A stretch of DNA of 33,179 nucleotides. Origin: Clostridia bacterium. Its GTDB lineage: Bacteria; Bacillota; Clostridia; Christensenellales; Aristaeellaceae. Below, piece after piece: positions 8,649 through 15,924 of this stretch. Under the pieces are notes generated by a model, which was not told the DNA's origin, did no database searches, and saw only the letters and a program-made list of their open reading frames with translations. The position numbers were made by a program, and so were the translations under genes. The stretch is from NCBI GenBank assembly GCA_017512805.1, contig JAFWES010000040.1, positions 1 through 33,179 on the forward strand. Direction: 5' to 3'. Numbering within the stretch: position 1 is the first letter of the stretch; each line of letters begins with the position of its first letter.

Positions 8649-9065
8649 ATGAACGGATTTTGGCAGAAAATGAAAAACGGGTTCGCCCGGATGATGGTCG
8701 GGCGGTACGGGGCGGATCAGCTGGGCATGGCGACGCTGATGGCCGGAGTGGTGCTGTATTTGATCGGGATTGTATTCCGATCCGGGATTCTGAACATTCT
8801 GTCCTTTGCCCTGTACGCGGTGACGGTGTTCCGGATGTTCAGCCGGAAACGGGAACCCCGGATGGCGGAGAACCGGAAGTACCTGGAGATCACCGGGAAA
8901 TGGCGCCTGGAAGGGACCCGTTTTATCCGGCGGCAGAAGAACAAGAAGGAGTACAAATATTTCCGATGCCCGCAATGCAGGCAGCTGCTGCGGATGAAGC
9001 GGGGGCAGGGGGAGAAGGAAATCCGGTGCGCCAAGTGCGGAAACTCGTTTAAGATGAAATCGTGA
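8649..9065 (+). CDS. Small membrane protein with C-terminal zinc ribbon
   Basis: The 138-residue protein has an amphipathic basic start (MNGFWQKMKNGFARMMVGRY), two closely spaced membrane helices (about residues 29-60: LMAGVVLYLIGIVFRSGILN, ILSFALYAVTVFRMF), and a cytoplasmic C-terminal zinc ribbon CPQC-x16-18-CAKC (about residues 109-132) with a basic tail. It is the fourth gene of the XRE/DUF5685/J-domain operon, 38 bases after the J-domain gene. The start at 8649 is preferred over an upstream in-frame ATG at 8577, which lies inside the preceding gene; a purine-rich GGACGGGAAA precedes it. No function is established; an adaptor that brings the module to the membrane is inference. Confidence 0.78.
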   Translation: MNGFWQKMKNGFARMMVGRYGADQLGMATLMAGVVLYLIGIVFRSGILNILSFALYAVTVFRMFSRKREPRMAENRKYLEITGKWRLEGTRFIRRQKNKKEYKYFRCPQCRQLLRMKRGQGEKEIRCAKCGNSFKMKS

Positions 9066-9107
9066 GAGTTTTTTTGCTTTGCAAATTGAAAGAAGGAGAG
9101 AAAAGAA

Positions 9108-10490
9108 ATGGAGAGACCGAACGCCTGGAAGGATTATGGGGAAGAAGAGCTGCGCCGGGTGCAGGACACGGCGGCGGATTACCGGGAGATGCTGAGCCTG
9201 CATAAGACCGAGCGGGAATGGACGAAGGCGCTGATCGCCCGGCTGGAAAAGGCCGGATACCGGGATCTGGCGCAGGTGATGGAGAACGGGGACGCCCTGA
9301 AGGCCGGCGACCGGGTGTATGTGAACCAGATGGGGAAGGCGCTGCTGAGCTTCCATCTGGGGAAGGCGCCGCTGGAAAAGGGCATGAATATCGTGGGGGC
9401 CCATATCGATTCGCCACGGATCGACCTGAAGCAGAATCCCCTCTACGAGGACAGCGACCTGGTCTACGCGGATACCCATTATTACGGCGGCATCAAGAAG
9501 TATCAGTGGGTCGCCCGGGAGCTGGCGCTGCATGGGGTGGTGGCCGGGAAGGACGGCCGGATCACGGAAATGGTCATCGGCGAGGATCCGGCGGATCCGG
9601 TGGTGGGCATCAGCGATCTGCTGCCGCACATGGCGAAGGATCAGATGGAAAAGAAGCTCTCGGAAGGGGTTTCCGGGGAGGATCTGGACCTGATTCTGGG
9701 CGGGCAGCCCCTGGCCGGGGCGGAGAAGGAAGCGGTCAAGGCCATGCTGCTGTCCATCCTGAAGGAAAAATACGGCATGGAGGAAGAGGACTTCCTGAGC
9801 GCGGAGATCGAGGCGGTGCCCGCGGGAAAGGCCCGGGATTTCGGACTGGACCGGAGTATGATTCTGGGCTACGGGCATGACGACCGGGTCTGCGCGTACG
9901 CGGAGCTGAAGGCAGTGGAGACGCTGCCGGACATACCGGAGTATACCTGCTGCGGAATGTTTGTGGACAAGGAAGAGATCGGCAGCGTCGGCGCCACCGG
10001 TATGCGGGCCCATTACCTGGAGAACGCGGTGGCGGAAATCCTGGACCGGATGGGGGACTACAGCGAGCTGAAGGTCCGGCGGGCGCTGCGGAACAGCCGG
10101 ATGCTCAGCTGCGACGTCAGCGCGGGATACGATCCGCTTTACGCCGGCGCCTTCGAGAAGAAGAACGCGGCGTACCTGGGGCGCGGGGTCTGCTTCAACA
10201 AGTTCACGGGCAGCCGGGGAAAGAGCGGCTCCAATGACGCCAACGCGGAGTTCCTGGGGAAGCTGCGGAAGATCATGGACGCAAACGGCGTCCGCTGGCA
10301 GACGGCGGAGCTGGGCAAGGTGGACGTGGGCGGCGGCGGAACCATCGCCTACATCTGCGCGCTGTACGGCATGGAAGTGGTGGACAGCGGGGTGTCGGTG
10401 CTGAGCATGCACGCCCCGATGGAGATCATCAGCAAGGCGGATCTGTACGAAGCCGTGAAGGCTTACAGGGCGTTTATGATCGACGCGTAA
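9108..10490 (+). CDS. apeA: M18 family zinc aminopeptidase
   Basis: This 460-residue cytoplasmic metallo-aminopeptidase removes N-terminal residues from peptides. All expected two-zinc ligands are visible: His99 in GAHIDSPRID, Asp258/259 in YGHDDRVCAY, Glu289-Glu290 in VDKEEIGSVG, Asp336 in SCDVSAGYDP and His435 in SMHAPMEI. The length and the YADTHYYGGIKKYQW motif fit the bacterial 'aminopeptidase 1' type of M18. A good ribosome binding site (AGAAGGAGA) lies 8-10 bases before the ATG. It follows the zinc-ribbon gene by 42 bases and could be cotranscribed with it. Immediately after its TAA stop, in the same frame, a degraded peptidase fragment begins, marking the edge of the accessory island. 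Confidence 0.93.
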   Translation: MERPNAWKDYGEEELRRVQDTAADYREMLSLHKTEREWTKALIARLEKAGYRDLAQVMENGDALKAGDRVYVNQMGKALLSFHLGKAPLEKGMNIVGAHIDSPRIDLKQNPLYEDSDLVYADTHYYGGIKKYQWVARELALHGVVAGKDGRITEMVIGEDPADPVVGISDLLPHMAKDQMEKKLSEGVSGEDLDLILGGQPLAGAEKEAVKAMLLSILKEKYGMEEEDFLSAEIEAVPAGKARDFGLDRSMILGYGHDDRVCAYAELKAVETLPDIPEYTCCGMFVDKEEIGSVGATGMRAHYLENAVAEILDRMGDYSELKVRRALRNSRMLSCDVSAGYDPLYAGAFEKKNAAYLGRGVCFNKFTGSRGKSGSNDANAEFLGKLRKIMDANGVRWQTAELGKVDVGGGGTIAYICALYGMEVVDSGVSVLSMHAPMEIISKADLYEAVKAYRAFMIDA

Positions 10491-11003
10491 GCTTGGCGGG
10501 GCGGAATCGGCTCCAGCTATGGAGCCACCCGGGCCGTGACGAACGACTTTATGGATGTCTGTGTGTTTATGAACGCGGTTTTGCAGAGCGAATCCTTTGG
10601 GGAAGCGGCGGACTGTATGCGGGATTTGTCCGGCTTCTTCTACTATACCTCCAGTTTTTATTCTGTCAGCCTGTATTGGCGGAACCAGATGCTCAACGCC
10701 ATTACGGACGAAGTGGTTTACTGCGTGAACGGACCGGACCGGAGCGAGGCCAGAGGCCTGTCCATCTGCTTCGGGCCCGATATGACGGCGGAGGAGCTGT
10801 ATACGTACACGGAGAACTGCGACATTCCGGCGTACCTGGCGTTTCTCGACGCGATGTACGACAACTGGCAGGCGCCGGACTGGGTGTACGAGCTGGTGGA
10901 AAGGCCGACGGAAATCAGCGAGATTCCGGAATACGTTTATTTCGTCGGCAGAAAAATCGTATCTCCGCTGGCGTTCAAAAGGAAAACGGGGCTGTATACA
11001 TAG
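10491..11003 (+). pseudogene. Remnant of a clostripain-like (C11) peptidase, C-terminal part
   Basis: An open frame without its own start signal runs directly from the apeA stop codon (same frame). Its translation resembles the region after the catalytic domain of clostripain-related peptidases: DFMDVCVFMNAVLQSESF, YTSSFYSVSLYWRNQMLNAI, then DEVVYCVNGPDRSEARGLSI. The catalytic His-Cys portion is missing, and there is no ribosome binding site before the GTG at 10536. The last 67 bases overlap the convergent transglutaminase gene, so the 3' end is probably also eroded. I read it as a decayed gene fused to the apeA edge by deletion. The C11 assignment is from motif memory and is moderate; that it is not a full-length gene is firmer. 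Confidence 0.55.
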
Positions 11004-12325
11004 CTTCTCTGATCCAGCTTTGCGGGTGTATGATCCTTCTCCATTTCAGCAATGGAAAGATGAAAATACCGATATTTTTCCGCGGAAGACGCCGTGCCGT
11101 CATCCCATGTCACATCCGTCATATACCACTTTGATCCGCTTTTGACGGCGTTCCATTCATGATTGGTTTCTCCATAATACACATGAAGGCCGCTTCTCCC
11201 AAAGATCGGCACGCAATACACACCCAGCCGGTTGAGCAGGAGCTGATTCGCCTGGGCATATCCGGCACAAATCGCCTTATGGTTGACCAGAGGGCCGTAG
11301 GCCTTTCCGACTACATCCACATTACGGTAATTTGGATCCACATTTCCGGAAGCGTTCAGCGCGGCATAGTCATATTCACAGTGATCGATCAGATAATCAT
11401 GCACGTATTTCTCCAGCTTTTCTCCGGAAAGGCCGGACGGCACCTGATCCAGCACCGTCTGGAGAGCGCTGAACAGCTTTGCACGTTTTTCCTCGAGCTC
11501 AGCCTTCGGGAAAATGGAACGGATCAGGTAGCCGCTTCCATCCAGGTAGGATGAAAACGTGATCCAGAAAACTTCCGGGTGATCCTCATTGAAGGCTTTC
11601 CAGCCCAGAAACACGTCCGTCAGGGTCGTCTTGTCGTTCAGGGAACCTTTATACAGAGCGTTGTTTTCTCCCTGAGGCGTATTATAGGCTTTTTTTTCAA
11701 TTTCACTGTAGACCTGTCGGGCCCCTTCAGAAATCAGCGCGTTTCGGGCAAAGGTGTTCTGAACCGGGGCGTAATACTTGCTGGACGGGATTTTCACCTG
11801 ATTGGGCCGATTGTTGAAATACGCGATGGCCAGGACGATCGCGATCAGCACCAGAAAGACTCTGCCCCTGCGGCCGCCCGGTTTCTTTTCCGTTCCGGCC
11901 GAGGCCGCCGGGGATGGGCTGGCGGGCTGAGACGAGGATTTTCCGTTGTCCCGGCCGGCCTCCCCTGCAGAAGCCTTCCGCGCCGCCGCGCCGGAATTCG
12001 TCTCCCGGACCGGTGGGGACGATTGCGCGGCAGGTTTACCTCCGGTTCCCCGGTCACTACGGGTTTGCTGATTCATTCCCGGCTGATTCCGGACAAACCT
12101 TGGATAATCGACGATAAATCCAACCTGATTGCCCTTATCATCCACCATGCGCCCGTCGCTTACGACGGTGCAGAAGGGATCCCTGCCTGATCTGGAATAA
12201 ACCTTTCCCTCCCGGTAAAAGAACGCGCTGGCACCGGTTTCATCCTGAATCAGGCCTGTAACGCCATCCATGCTCAGCGTGCGGTTTCCCTCCATGAGCC
12301 ATACGCGATAGGTCTGTCCGCTCAT
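10937..12325 (-). CDS. Membrane-anchored transglutaminase-like protein
   Basis: The 462-residue protein has a beta-rich cytoplasmic N-terminal domain (residues 1-78), a Pro/Ser/Gly-rich linker (about 80-150), one membrane helix (about 155-170, RVFLVLIAIVLAIAYF), and an extracytoplasmic transglutaminase/protease-like domain. The catalytic triad is intact: Cys353 in KAICAGYAQ, His389 in TNHEWNAV and Asp404 in MTDVTWDD. Such domains in bacteria act as cysteine proteases, peptide cross-linkers or cyclases; the substrate is unknown. The start is supported by AAGGAGG at about 12332-12338 (complement). GC content is clearly below that of the flanking housekeeping genes, consistent with transfer. Its 3' end converges on and overlaps the C11 remnant. 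Confidence 0.82.
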   Translation of the reverse strand: MSGQTYRVWLMEGNRTLSMDGVTGLIQDETGASAFFYREGKVYSRSGRDPFCTVVSDGRMVDDKGNQVGFIVDYPRFVRNQPGMNQQTRSDRGTGGKPAAQSSPPVRETNSGAAARKASAGEAGRDNGKSSSQPASPSPAASAGTEKKPGGRRGRVFLVLIAIVLAIAYFNNRPNQVKIPSSKYYAPVQNTFARNALISEGARQVYSEIEKKAYNTPQGENNALYKGSLNDKTTLTDVFLGWKAFNEDHPEVFWITFSSYLDGSGYLIRSIFPKAELEEKRAKLFSALQTVLDQVPSGLSGEKLEKYVHDYLIDHCEYDYAALNASGNVDPNYRNVDVVGKAYGPLVNHKAICAGYAQANQLLLNRLGVYCVPIFGRSGLHVYYGETNHEWNAVKSGSKWYMTDVTWDDGTASSAEKYRYFHLSIAEMEKDHTPAKLDQRSYVYSPVFLLNASGDTIFLPTK

Positions 12326-12684
12326 TCGCAGGTCCTCCTTTTCCTTCCCTGGGCATGCCCCGGTTCTTCTTTTATGTTTAAGCCGCGTCCGGGCCGCGCC
12401 TTCGCAGTCCCGCCGCGCGTACGGATTATACTACCGGAGAATTCTACAAAAATATCTGCGTTTCCTTTCTGATCCGTCAAAACCGGATGGCAGACAGAAA
12501 AACGAAGCGGAAAAAATATTCCTGTACCGGAGGGAGGGGCCTTTGGGCTTCCATGAAAGCCACCCCGAAAATTTTCAGGCATTTTTACCCAACATTTTCT
12601 TGGAATGTTTCTTGGGCATTGCCCTGATTCTTTCGTCTTTCTCCCTTCTGAATTCGGGCAAATTCTTCATGCCTCAAACACATC
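12326..12684. other. 359-base intergenic stretch without a supported gene
   Basis: This AT-richer gap separates two minus-strand genes. It holds the transglutaminase promoter near 12425-12452 and an imperfect inverted repeat (12620-12630 with 12650-12660, 9 of 11 pairs) beyond the AlbA gene stop that might end that transcript. A plus-strand open frame at 12543-12770 has no ribosome binding site and overlaps the AlbA gene, so I do not call it. Confidence 0.6.
12425..12452 (-). promoter_or_regulatory. Candidate promoter of the transglutaminase gene
   Basis: On the minus strand a perfect TATAAT (complement of 12425-12430) is preceded at 16 bases by TTTTTG (complement of 12447-12452), a weak -35. 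The start codon lies about 100 bases downstream. The -10 is convincing, the -35 is not. Confidence 0.5.
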
Positions 12685-14250
12685 TTAATTCAAAACCCAT
12701 TCTCCGCTTGTGTCACTTCCCTTGCGAGTCAGGACACCGGATTCCTGCATTTCTTTCAGATAACGCTTGACAGTTCGCTCACTGACGCCTGACAATAGCG
12801 TCATCTCAGCAATTGTAATATGCGCATTGGCAGCTATTGCGCTCATCAGGCTTTCCGCTGTTGCTCTCTTTACCTGCTTATAACTGCGCAGGAAAGTAGA
12901 AGCGCTTTCAGGCAGATTCTCTGTGCCATTCTCTGTGCCATTCTCTGTGCCATTGTCACTGACAGCTGCTTCGTCATAGAATCCCTCCCGGATATACAAC
13001 CGCGTAATGAAGTAGCTGTGATCATCATCCGTGATGAATTCGGGTAGTGGTGAACCATTATTTTCCAAGGCGTTCAGGATCTTCCGAAAACCGGTGTTTC
13101 TGCCTTCTGTCAGATGCAGTTCTTTCAGGAAATCGCCGATCCGCCGGTTCCGATAGCGGCGGACAAACACGCTGAATCTCTTCAGCGCTTCAACCGTAAC
13201 AGACCTGTCGGGGCCGGGAAAGCTCAGAATTTCGATCTTGTCCTTTTCAATCCGCACCTCTATCGGCTCACGGACGTCATAAGCCTTGTGATATACCGCA
13301 TTGGCGAGGCTTTCCTCAATCGCTGCATAGGGATAGTTGAAGAAACGGTCAGCCTCCGCCCGGTCCGGATGCTTGATAACACGCTCTTTGATAACGCTGT
13401 TTCGAATGTATTGCAGCGCTTCCCGCAGCTGCTGATGAAGCGGCCCCCTGAAAACCTTTTCCTCAATCCGGTCTCCGCCGACGCCTTCCGGAAATTCCAC
13501 CACATCAATCCGGGCGCAGGGAATATACTTTTCAGGCTCCATGCTGAAAAAGAGAAGACCGACGTTCTTCGGTTTCATAAATTCCGGCATGCTGTTGGAA
13601 ATGCCCATATTGACACACAGCCGGTTAAAATCCATCATATCCGCTTCGTCAAACAGGGCGCTCTTGATCTCCCTCAGATATGCCTTAATCAGCATAATGT
13701 TCAGATCCGTCATTTCTGCCTGATGACAGATTCGGTCGTCAAATGGAATCTGGTTGGCCAGGGCAAACAGATCGCTCATTTCCTGTGTGGAGGGCTTAAT
13801 GGTGCTGGCCATCTTTCTGATCCAGTATATGGCTTCCTTTGAAGGGATGGCTTTGCCTTTCTCATAAGTAAACCCAGCCGGACTGCGATATGGACGAACC
13901 GCTCCGCCCGGACACCACACAACGATCAGTTTGGTGTGATCATCATAATCCACCGGCGCAACAATGGGCAGATAGTCCGGCTCAATCAGCTTGCACTTGT
14001 TCAGCAGGTCTTTCAGGATATCATCTATCTCCGAAAGTTTCAGGCCCTTGATGGGATACTTCGGCCTGCCGTTATCATCCTCCACGCCGACAACCAGATA
14101 GCCGCCGCCCCAGTTGTCCAGGTCGTTGGCAAAAGCGGTGATGGTCTTCAGTGAGGCTTCCGGCTTCCAGGATTCCTTAAACTCAATCCGCGCCCACTCC
14201 ACAACATTGCCGGAGAGCAGGGTCTGGATATTGGTTGGAATGGCCATCAC
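12685..14250 (-). CDS. Schlafen/AlbA-type ATP-binding regulator with C-terminal winged helix
   Basis: The 521-residue protein has three recognisable parts. An N-terminal AlbA_2 (Schlafen-like) domain spans about residues 15-130 (RIEFKESW near 20, GGGYLVVGVEDDNG near 50). A GHKL-like ATPase domain of the COG2865 type lies around 290-410 (YPYAAIEESLANAVYHKAYD, then IEVRIEKDKIEILSFPGP). A C-terminal helix-turn-helix (about 465-510) reads TIAEMTLLSGVSERTVKRYL. A short NGTE repeat forms the linker before it. Proteins of this type are annotated as predicted transcriptional regulators; some Schlafen-like proteins act in defence, and neither role is shown here. A GTG at 14250 or the next ATG codon can start it; either overlaps or abuts the stop of the upstream HTH gene, implying coupling. 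Codon use is less GC-rich than the neighbouring core genes. Confidence 0.85.
   Translation of the reverse strand: MMAIPTNIQTLLSGNVVEWARIEFKESWKPEASLKTITAFANDLDNWGGGYLVVGVEDDNGRPKYPIKGLKLSEIDDILKDLLNKCKLIEPDYLPIVAPVDYDDHTKLIVVWCPGGAVRPYRSPAGFTYEKGKAIPSKEAIYWIRKMASTIKPSTQEMSDLFALANQIPFDDRICHQAEMTDLNIMLIKAYLREIKSALFDEADMMDFNRLCVNMGISNSMPEFMKPKNVGLLFFSMEPEKYIPCARIDVVEFPEGVGGDRIEEKVFRGPLHQQLREALQYIRNSVIKERVIKHPDRAEADRFFNYPYAAIEESLANAVYHKAYDVREPIEVRIEKDKIEILSFPGPDRSVTVEALKRFSVFVRRYRNRRIGDFLKELHLTEGRNTGFRKILNALENNGSPLPEFITDDDHSYFITRLYIREGFYDEAAVSDNGTENGTENGTENLPESASTFLRSYKQVKRATAESLMSAIAANAHITIAEMTLLSGVSERTVKRYLKEMQESGVLTRKGSDTSGEWVLN
12916..12951 (-). repeat. Three exact 12-bp repeats in the AlbA gene linker
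   Basis: The unit ATTCTCTGTGCC (plus strand) occurs three times head to tail, with a partial fourth. On the coding strand it encodes the NGTE tetrapeptide series at about residues 433-446. The copies are identical at the DNA level, so they are recent. In-frame copy-number change would only lengthen or shorten the linker. Confidence 0.92.
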
Positions 14251-14456
14251 TGCTCACCGTCCTTCTTCCTGATATATTTCCCGCTTTTGATTCTCGCATC
14301 CGCAGGCTTTTCTGTTTTCCTGGGAATGATCCAGGCTCTTCCAAGACGGAATGCTCCGTCAATTCTGCCTTCAAGGCATAATGTCTGAACCCAGCGTATT
14401 GTGACGCCCCATTTCTCCGCTGCCTGTGAAACGGACATGAAATCATCTGCACTCAT
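14247..14456 (-). CDS. Small helix-turn-helix DNA-binding protein
   Basis: This 69-residue protein is almost entirely one MerR/excisionase-like winged helix: FMSVSQAAEKWGVTIRWVQ, then LCLEGRIDGAFRLGRAWIIP, with a basic tail (SGKYIRKKDG). The start at 14456 is selected because GAAAGGAA lies 8 bases upstream and the strong promoter TATAAT at 14490-14495 would leave an upstream in-frame ATG (14567) outside the transcript. Its TGA stop overlaps the GTG start of the AlbA-type gene, so the two are made together. A palindrome in its promoter spacer suggests that it, or its partner, represses the operon. Excisionase-like proteins are also common on mobile elements, matching the recombinase remnant next door. 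Confidence 0.8.
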   Translation of the reverse strand: MSADDFMSVSQAAEKWGVTIRWVQTLCLEGRIDGAFRLGRAWIIPRKTEKPADARIKSGKYIRKKDGEQ

Positions 14457-14489
14457 ACTTCGGTTCCTTTCGCCAAATAGTATGTATAT

Positions 14490-14518
14490 ATTATATGCGC
14501 TTAAGCGAAGAACGTCAA
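14490..14518 (-). promoter_or_regulatory. Strong promoter with spacer palindrome for the HTH-AlbA operon
   Basis: Minus strand: TTGACG (complement of 14513-14518), 17-base spacer, perfect TATAAT (complement of 14490-14495). The spacer contains the 10-base palindrome CGCTTAAGCG at 14498-14507, placed as an operator would be. The transcript would start about 25-30 bases before the HTH start codon. Confidence 0.78.
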
Positions 14519-14525
14519 GACGATT

Positions 14526-14912
14526 TTGGTCTTGAAATCTGCTCATGATTTGCACATAATAGCCCAAAGGCGTTCGGCTGAAAGTATTGCTATCAGCGGG
14601 AGGTGTTTAGGTGAAAATTTAGATCTGACAGGATACCAGCTGTGCCATTCTCAGAATCCTACATACTGGGGAGATAGTACTGTTGCTCGAATCCTGGAGA
14701 GCAGAGAATACACAGGCTGCACGGTCAACTTCCGCACCTATTCACTGGAGATTGATGTGTTGGACGGCTACGTTATCCATGAACTGATTGAAGCCATCTA
14801 CGTGGAAGCTCCCGATAAGAGCAGCGGACACCGTGTGCAGAAGATTCATATCAAGTACAACGGTATCGGCTTTATCCCGATCAATGAACTGATGGCAAAG
14901 CAAACGGCGTGA
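14526..14912 (+). pseudogene. Remnant of a large serine recombinase (C-terminal region)
   Basis: The frame is 128 codons, but only the part from about 14650 is recognisable. NPTYWGDSTVARILESREYT followed by GCTVNF matches the end of the recombinase domain of large serine recombinases, and VIHELIEAIYVEAPDKSSGH with VQKIHIKYNGIG matches their C-terminal DUF4368-like region. The N-terminal resolvase domain with the catalytic serine is absent, and the two recognisable pieces are joined abruptly after FRTYS, suggesting an internal deletion of the zinc-ribbon/coiled-coil part. It cannot be active. It dates the island as derived from an integrative element. A hairpin overlaps its stop codon. Confidence 0.75.
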
Positions 14913-14926
14913 CCGGAGTCACGCCG
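14905..14926 (+). terminator. Perfect 9-bp stem-loop at the recombinase remnant stop codon
   Basis: CGGCGTGAC (14905-14913) and GTCACGCCG (14918-14926) pair perfectly around the loop CGGA. The stem overlaps the TGA stop. No T-tract follows, so it is an incomplete terminator on sequence alone; it may have been the element-end hairpin of the recombinase gene. Confidence 0.5.
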
Positions 14927-15012
14927 CAAGCCTTGAAAACAGTTGTTTTCAGCGATTTAAACTTAATACTGTTTTACGAAGCCCCCCGATTCGCGGGCCG
15001 TGCTTTTTGCGC

Positions 15013-15924
15013 CTACAGGTTGTCGGAGGGGAAGAGCCGCTGGCTCAGGTCCCGGGCGGGATAAACGCCCATGCGCCGCAGGCTCAGGTTGCGGGCGGCC
15101 ACCTCGATGATGATGGCCAGGTTGCGGCCGGGCTTGACGGGCATCGTGCACCGGACGATGGGGACCCCCAGAATTTCAGTGGTATCCTCCTCCAACCCCA
15201 GCCGATCGTAGAACTTGTTTTCATCCCAGGCTTCCAGCTCCAGCACCAGGTCGATGGACTTGGAATTGGTGACCGCGCTGACGCCGAACATGGCCTGGAT
15301 GTCGATGAGGCCGATGCCCCGGATTTCCATCAGATTCCGGATGGGAGCCGGACAGGAGCCGATGAGCCGATCGTCCGCCACCCGGCAGATATCCACCACA
15401 TCGTCGGCCACCAGCATGTGCCCCCGCTTGATCAGCTCCAGGGCGGCCTCGCTCTTGCCCACGCCGCTGCGGCCGGACAGGAGCACCCCTACGCCGTAGA
15501 CGTCCAGCAAGACGGCGTGACGCAGCTCATGGGGCGCCAGCTCCAGGGACAGATAGTGGATGAGGATGGCCGTGAAGCGGCTGGTGATCACATCCGTCTG
15601 GAACACGGGAATGCCCGCCTCCGCCGCGATTTCCGGCAGCTCCGGAGGCGGGATCAGGCTGCGGCAGATGATGACGCAGGGCAGCTTGTAGCTGAAGTAG
15701 GTATGCAGCACCTCCCGCCGGCGCTCCGGCTCCAGCTGCTCCAGATAGGCCATTTCCACGATGCCGATCAGCTGGGGCCTCTCCCAGGCAAAGTGCTCGT
15801 AAAAGCCGCAGAACTGCATGCCCGGCCGGTTCAGATCCGAGGAGCGGATGTCCAGGGTGTCCGATCCGGAGGGGACCAGGCAGGTCAGGTTCAGATCCCG
15901 CTGAAATTTCTCCCGGGAAATCAT
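15013..15924 (-). CDS. hprK: HPr kinase/phosphorylase
   Basis: The 303-residue enzyme phosphorylates and dephosphorylates Ser46 of the phosphocarrier HPr, the switch for carbon catabolite control in Firmicutes. The C-terminal catalytic half shows His136 in ELRHAVLLDVYG, the P-loop GRSGVGKS at 151-158, and the family signature MEIRGIGLIDIQAMFG starting at residue 199. The N-terminal regulatory half (about 1-128) is present. Length fits the family. Its ATG overlaps the stop of the FGGY kinase gene (ATGA at 15921-15924), so it is the distal gene of the minus-strand operon uppP - D,D-carboxypeptidase - sugar kinase - hprK. No ptsH or other PTS gene is in the window. The coupling to a sugar kinase fits a carbon-use context. 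Confidence 0.95.
   Translation of the reverse strand: MISREKFQRDLNLTCLVPSGSDTLDIRSSDLNRPGMQFCGFYEHFAWERPQLIGIVEMAYLEQLEPERRREVLHTYFSYKLPCVIICRSLIPPPELPEIAAEAGIPVFQTDVITSRFTAILIHYLSLELAPHELRHAVLLDVYGVGVLLSGRSGVGKSEAALELIKRGHMLVADDVVDICRVADDRLIGSCPAPIRNLMEIRGIGLIDIQAMFGVSAVTNSKSIDLVLELEAWDENKFYDRLGLEEDTTEILGVPIVRCTMPVKPGRNLAIIIEVAARNLSLRRMGVYPARDLSQRLFPSDNL

Noticed and set aside
12543-12770. A 75-codon plus-strand frame with a hydrophobic segment
   Set aside because: No ribosome binding site, overlaps the AlbA gene on the other strand, and no recognisable family.
12916-12960. Short direct repeats that might be a CRISPR remnant
   Set aside because: The 12-bp units are contiguous without spacers and encode an in-frame NGTE linker.
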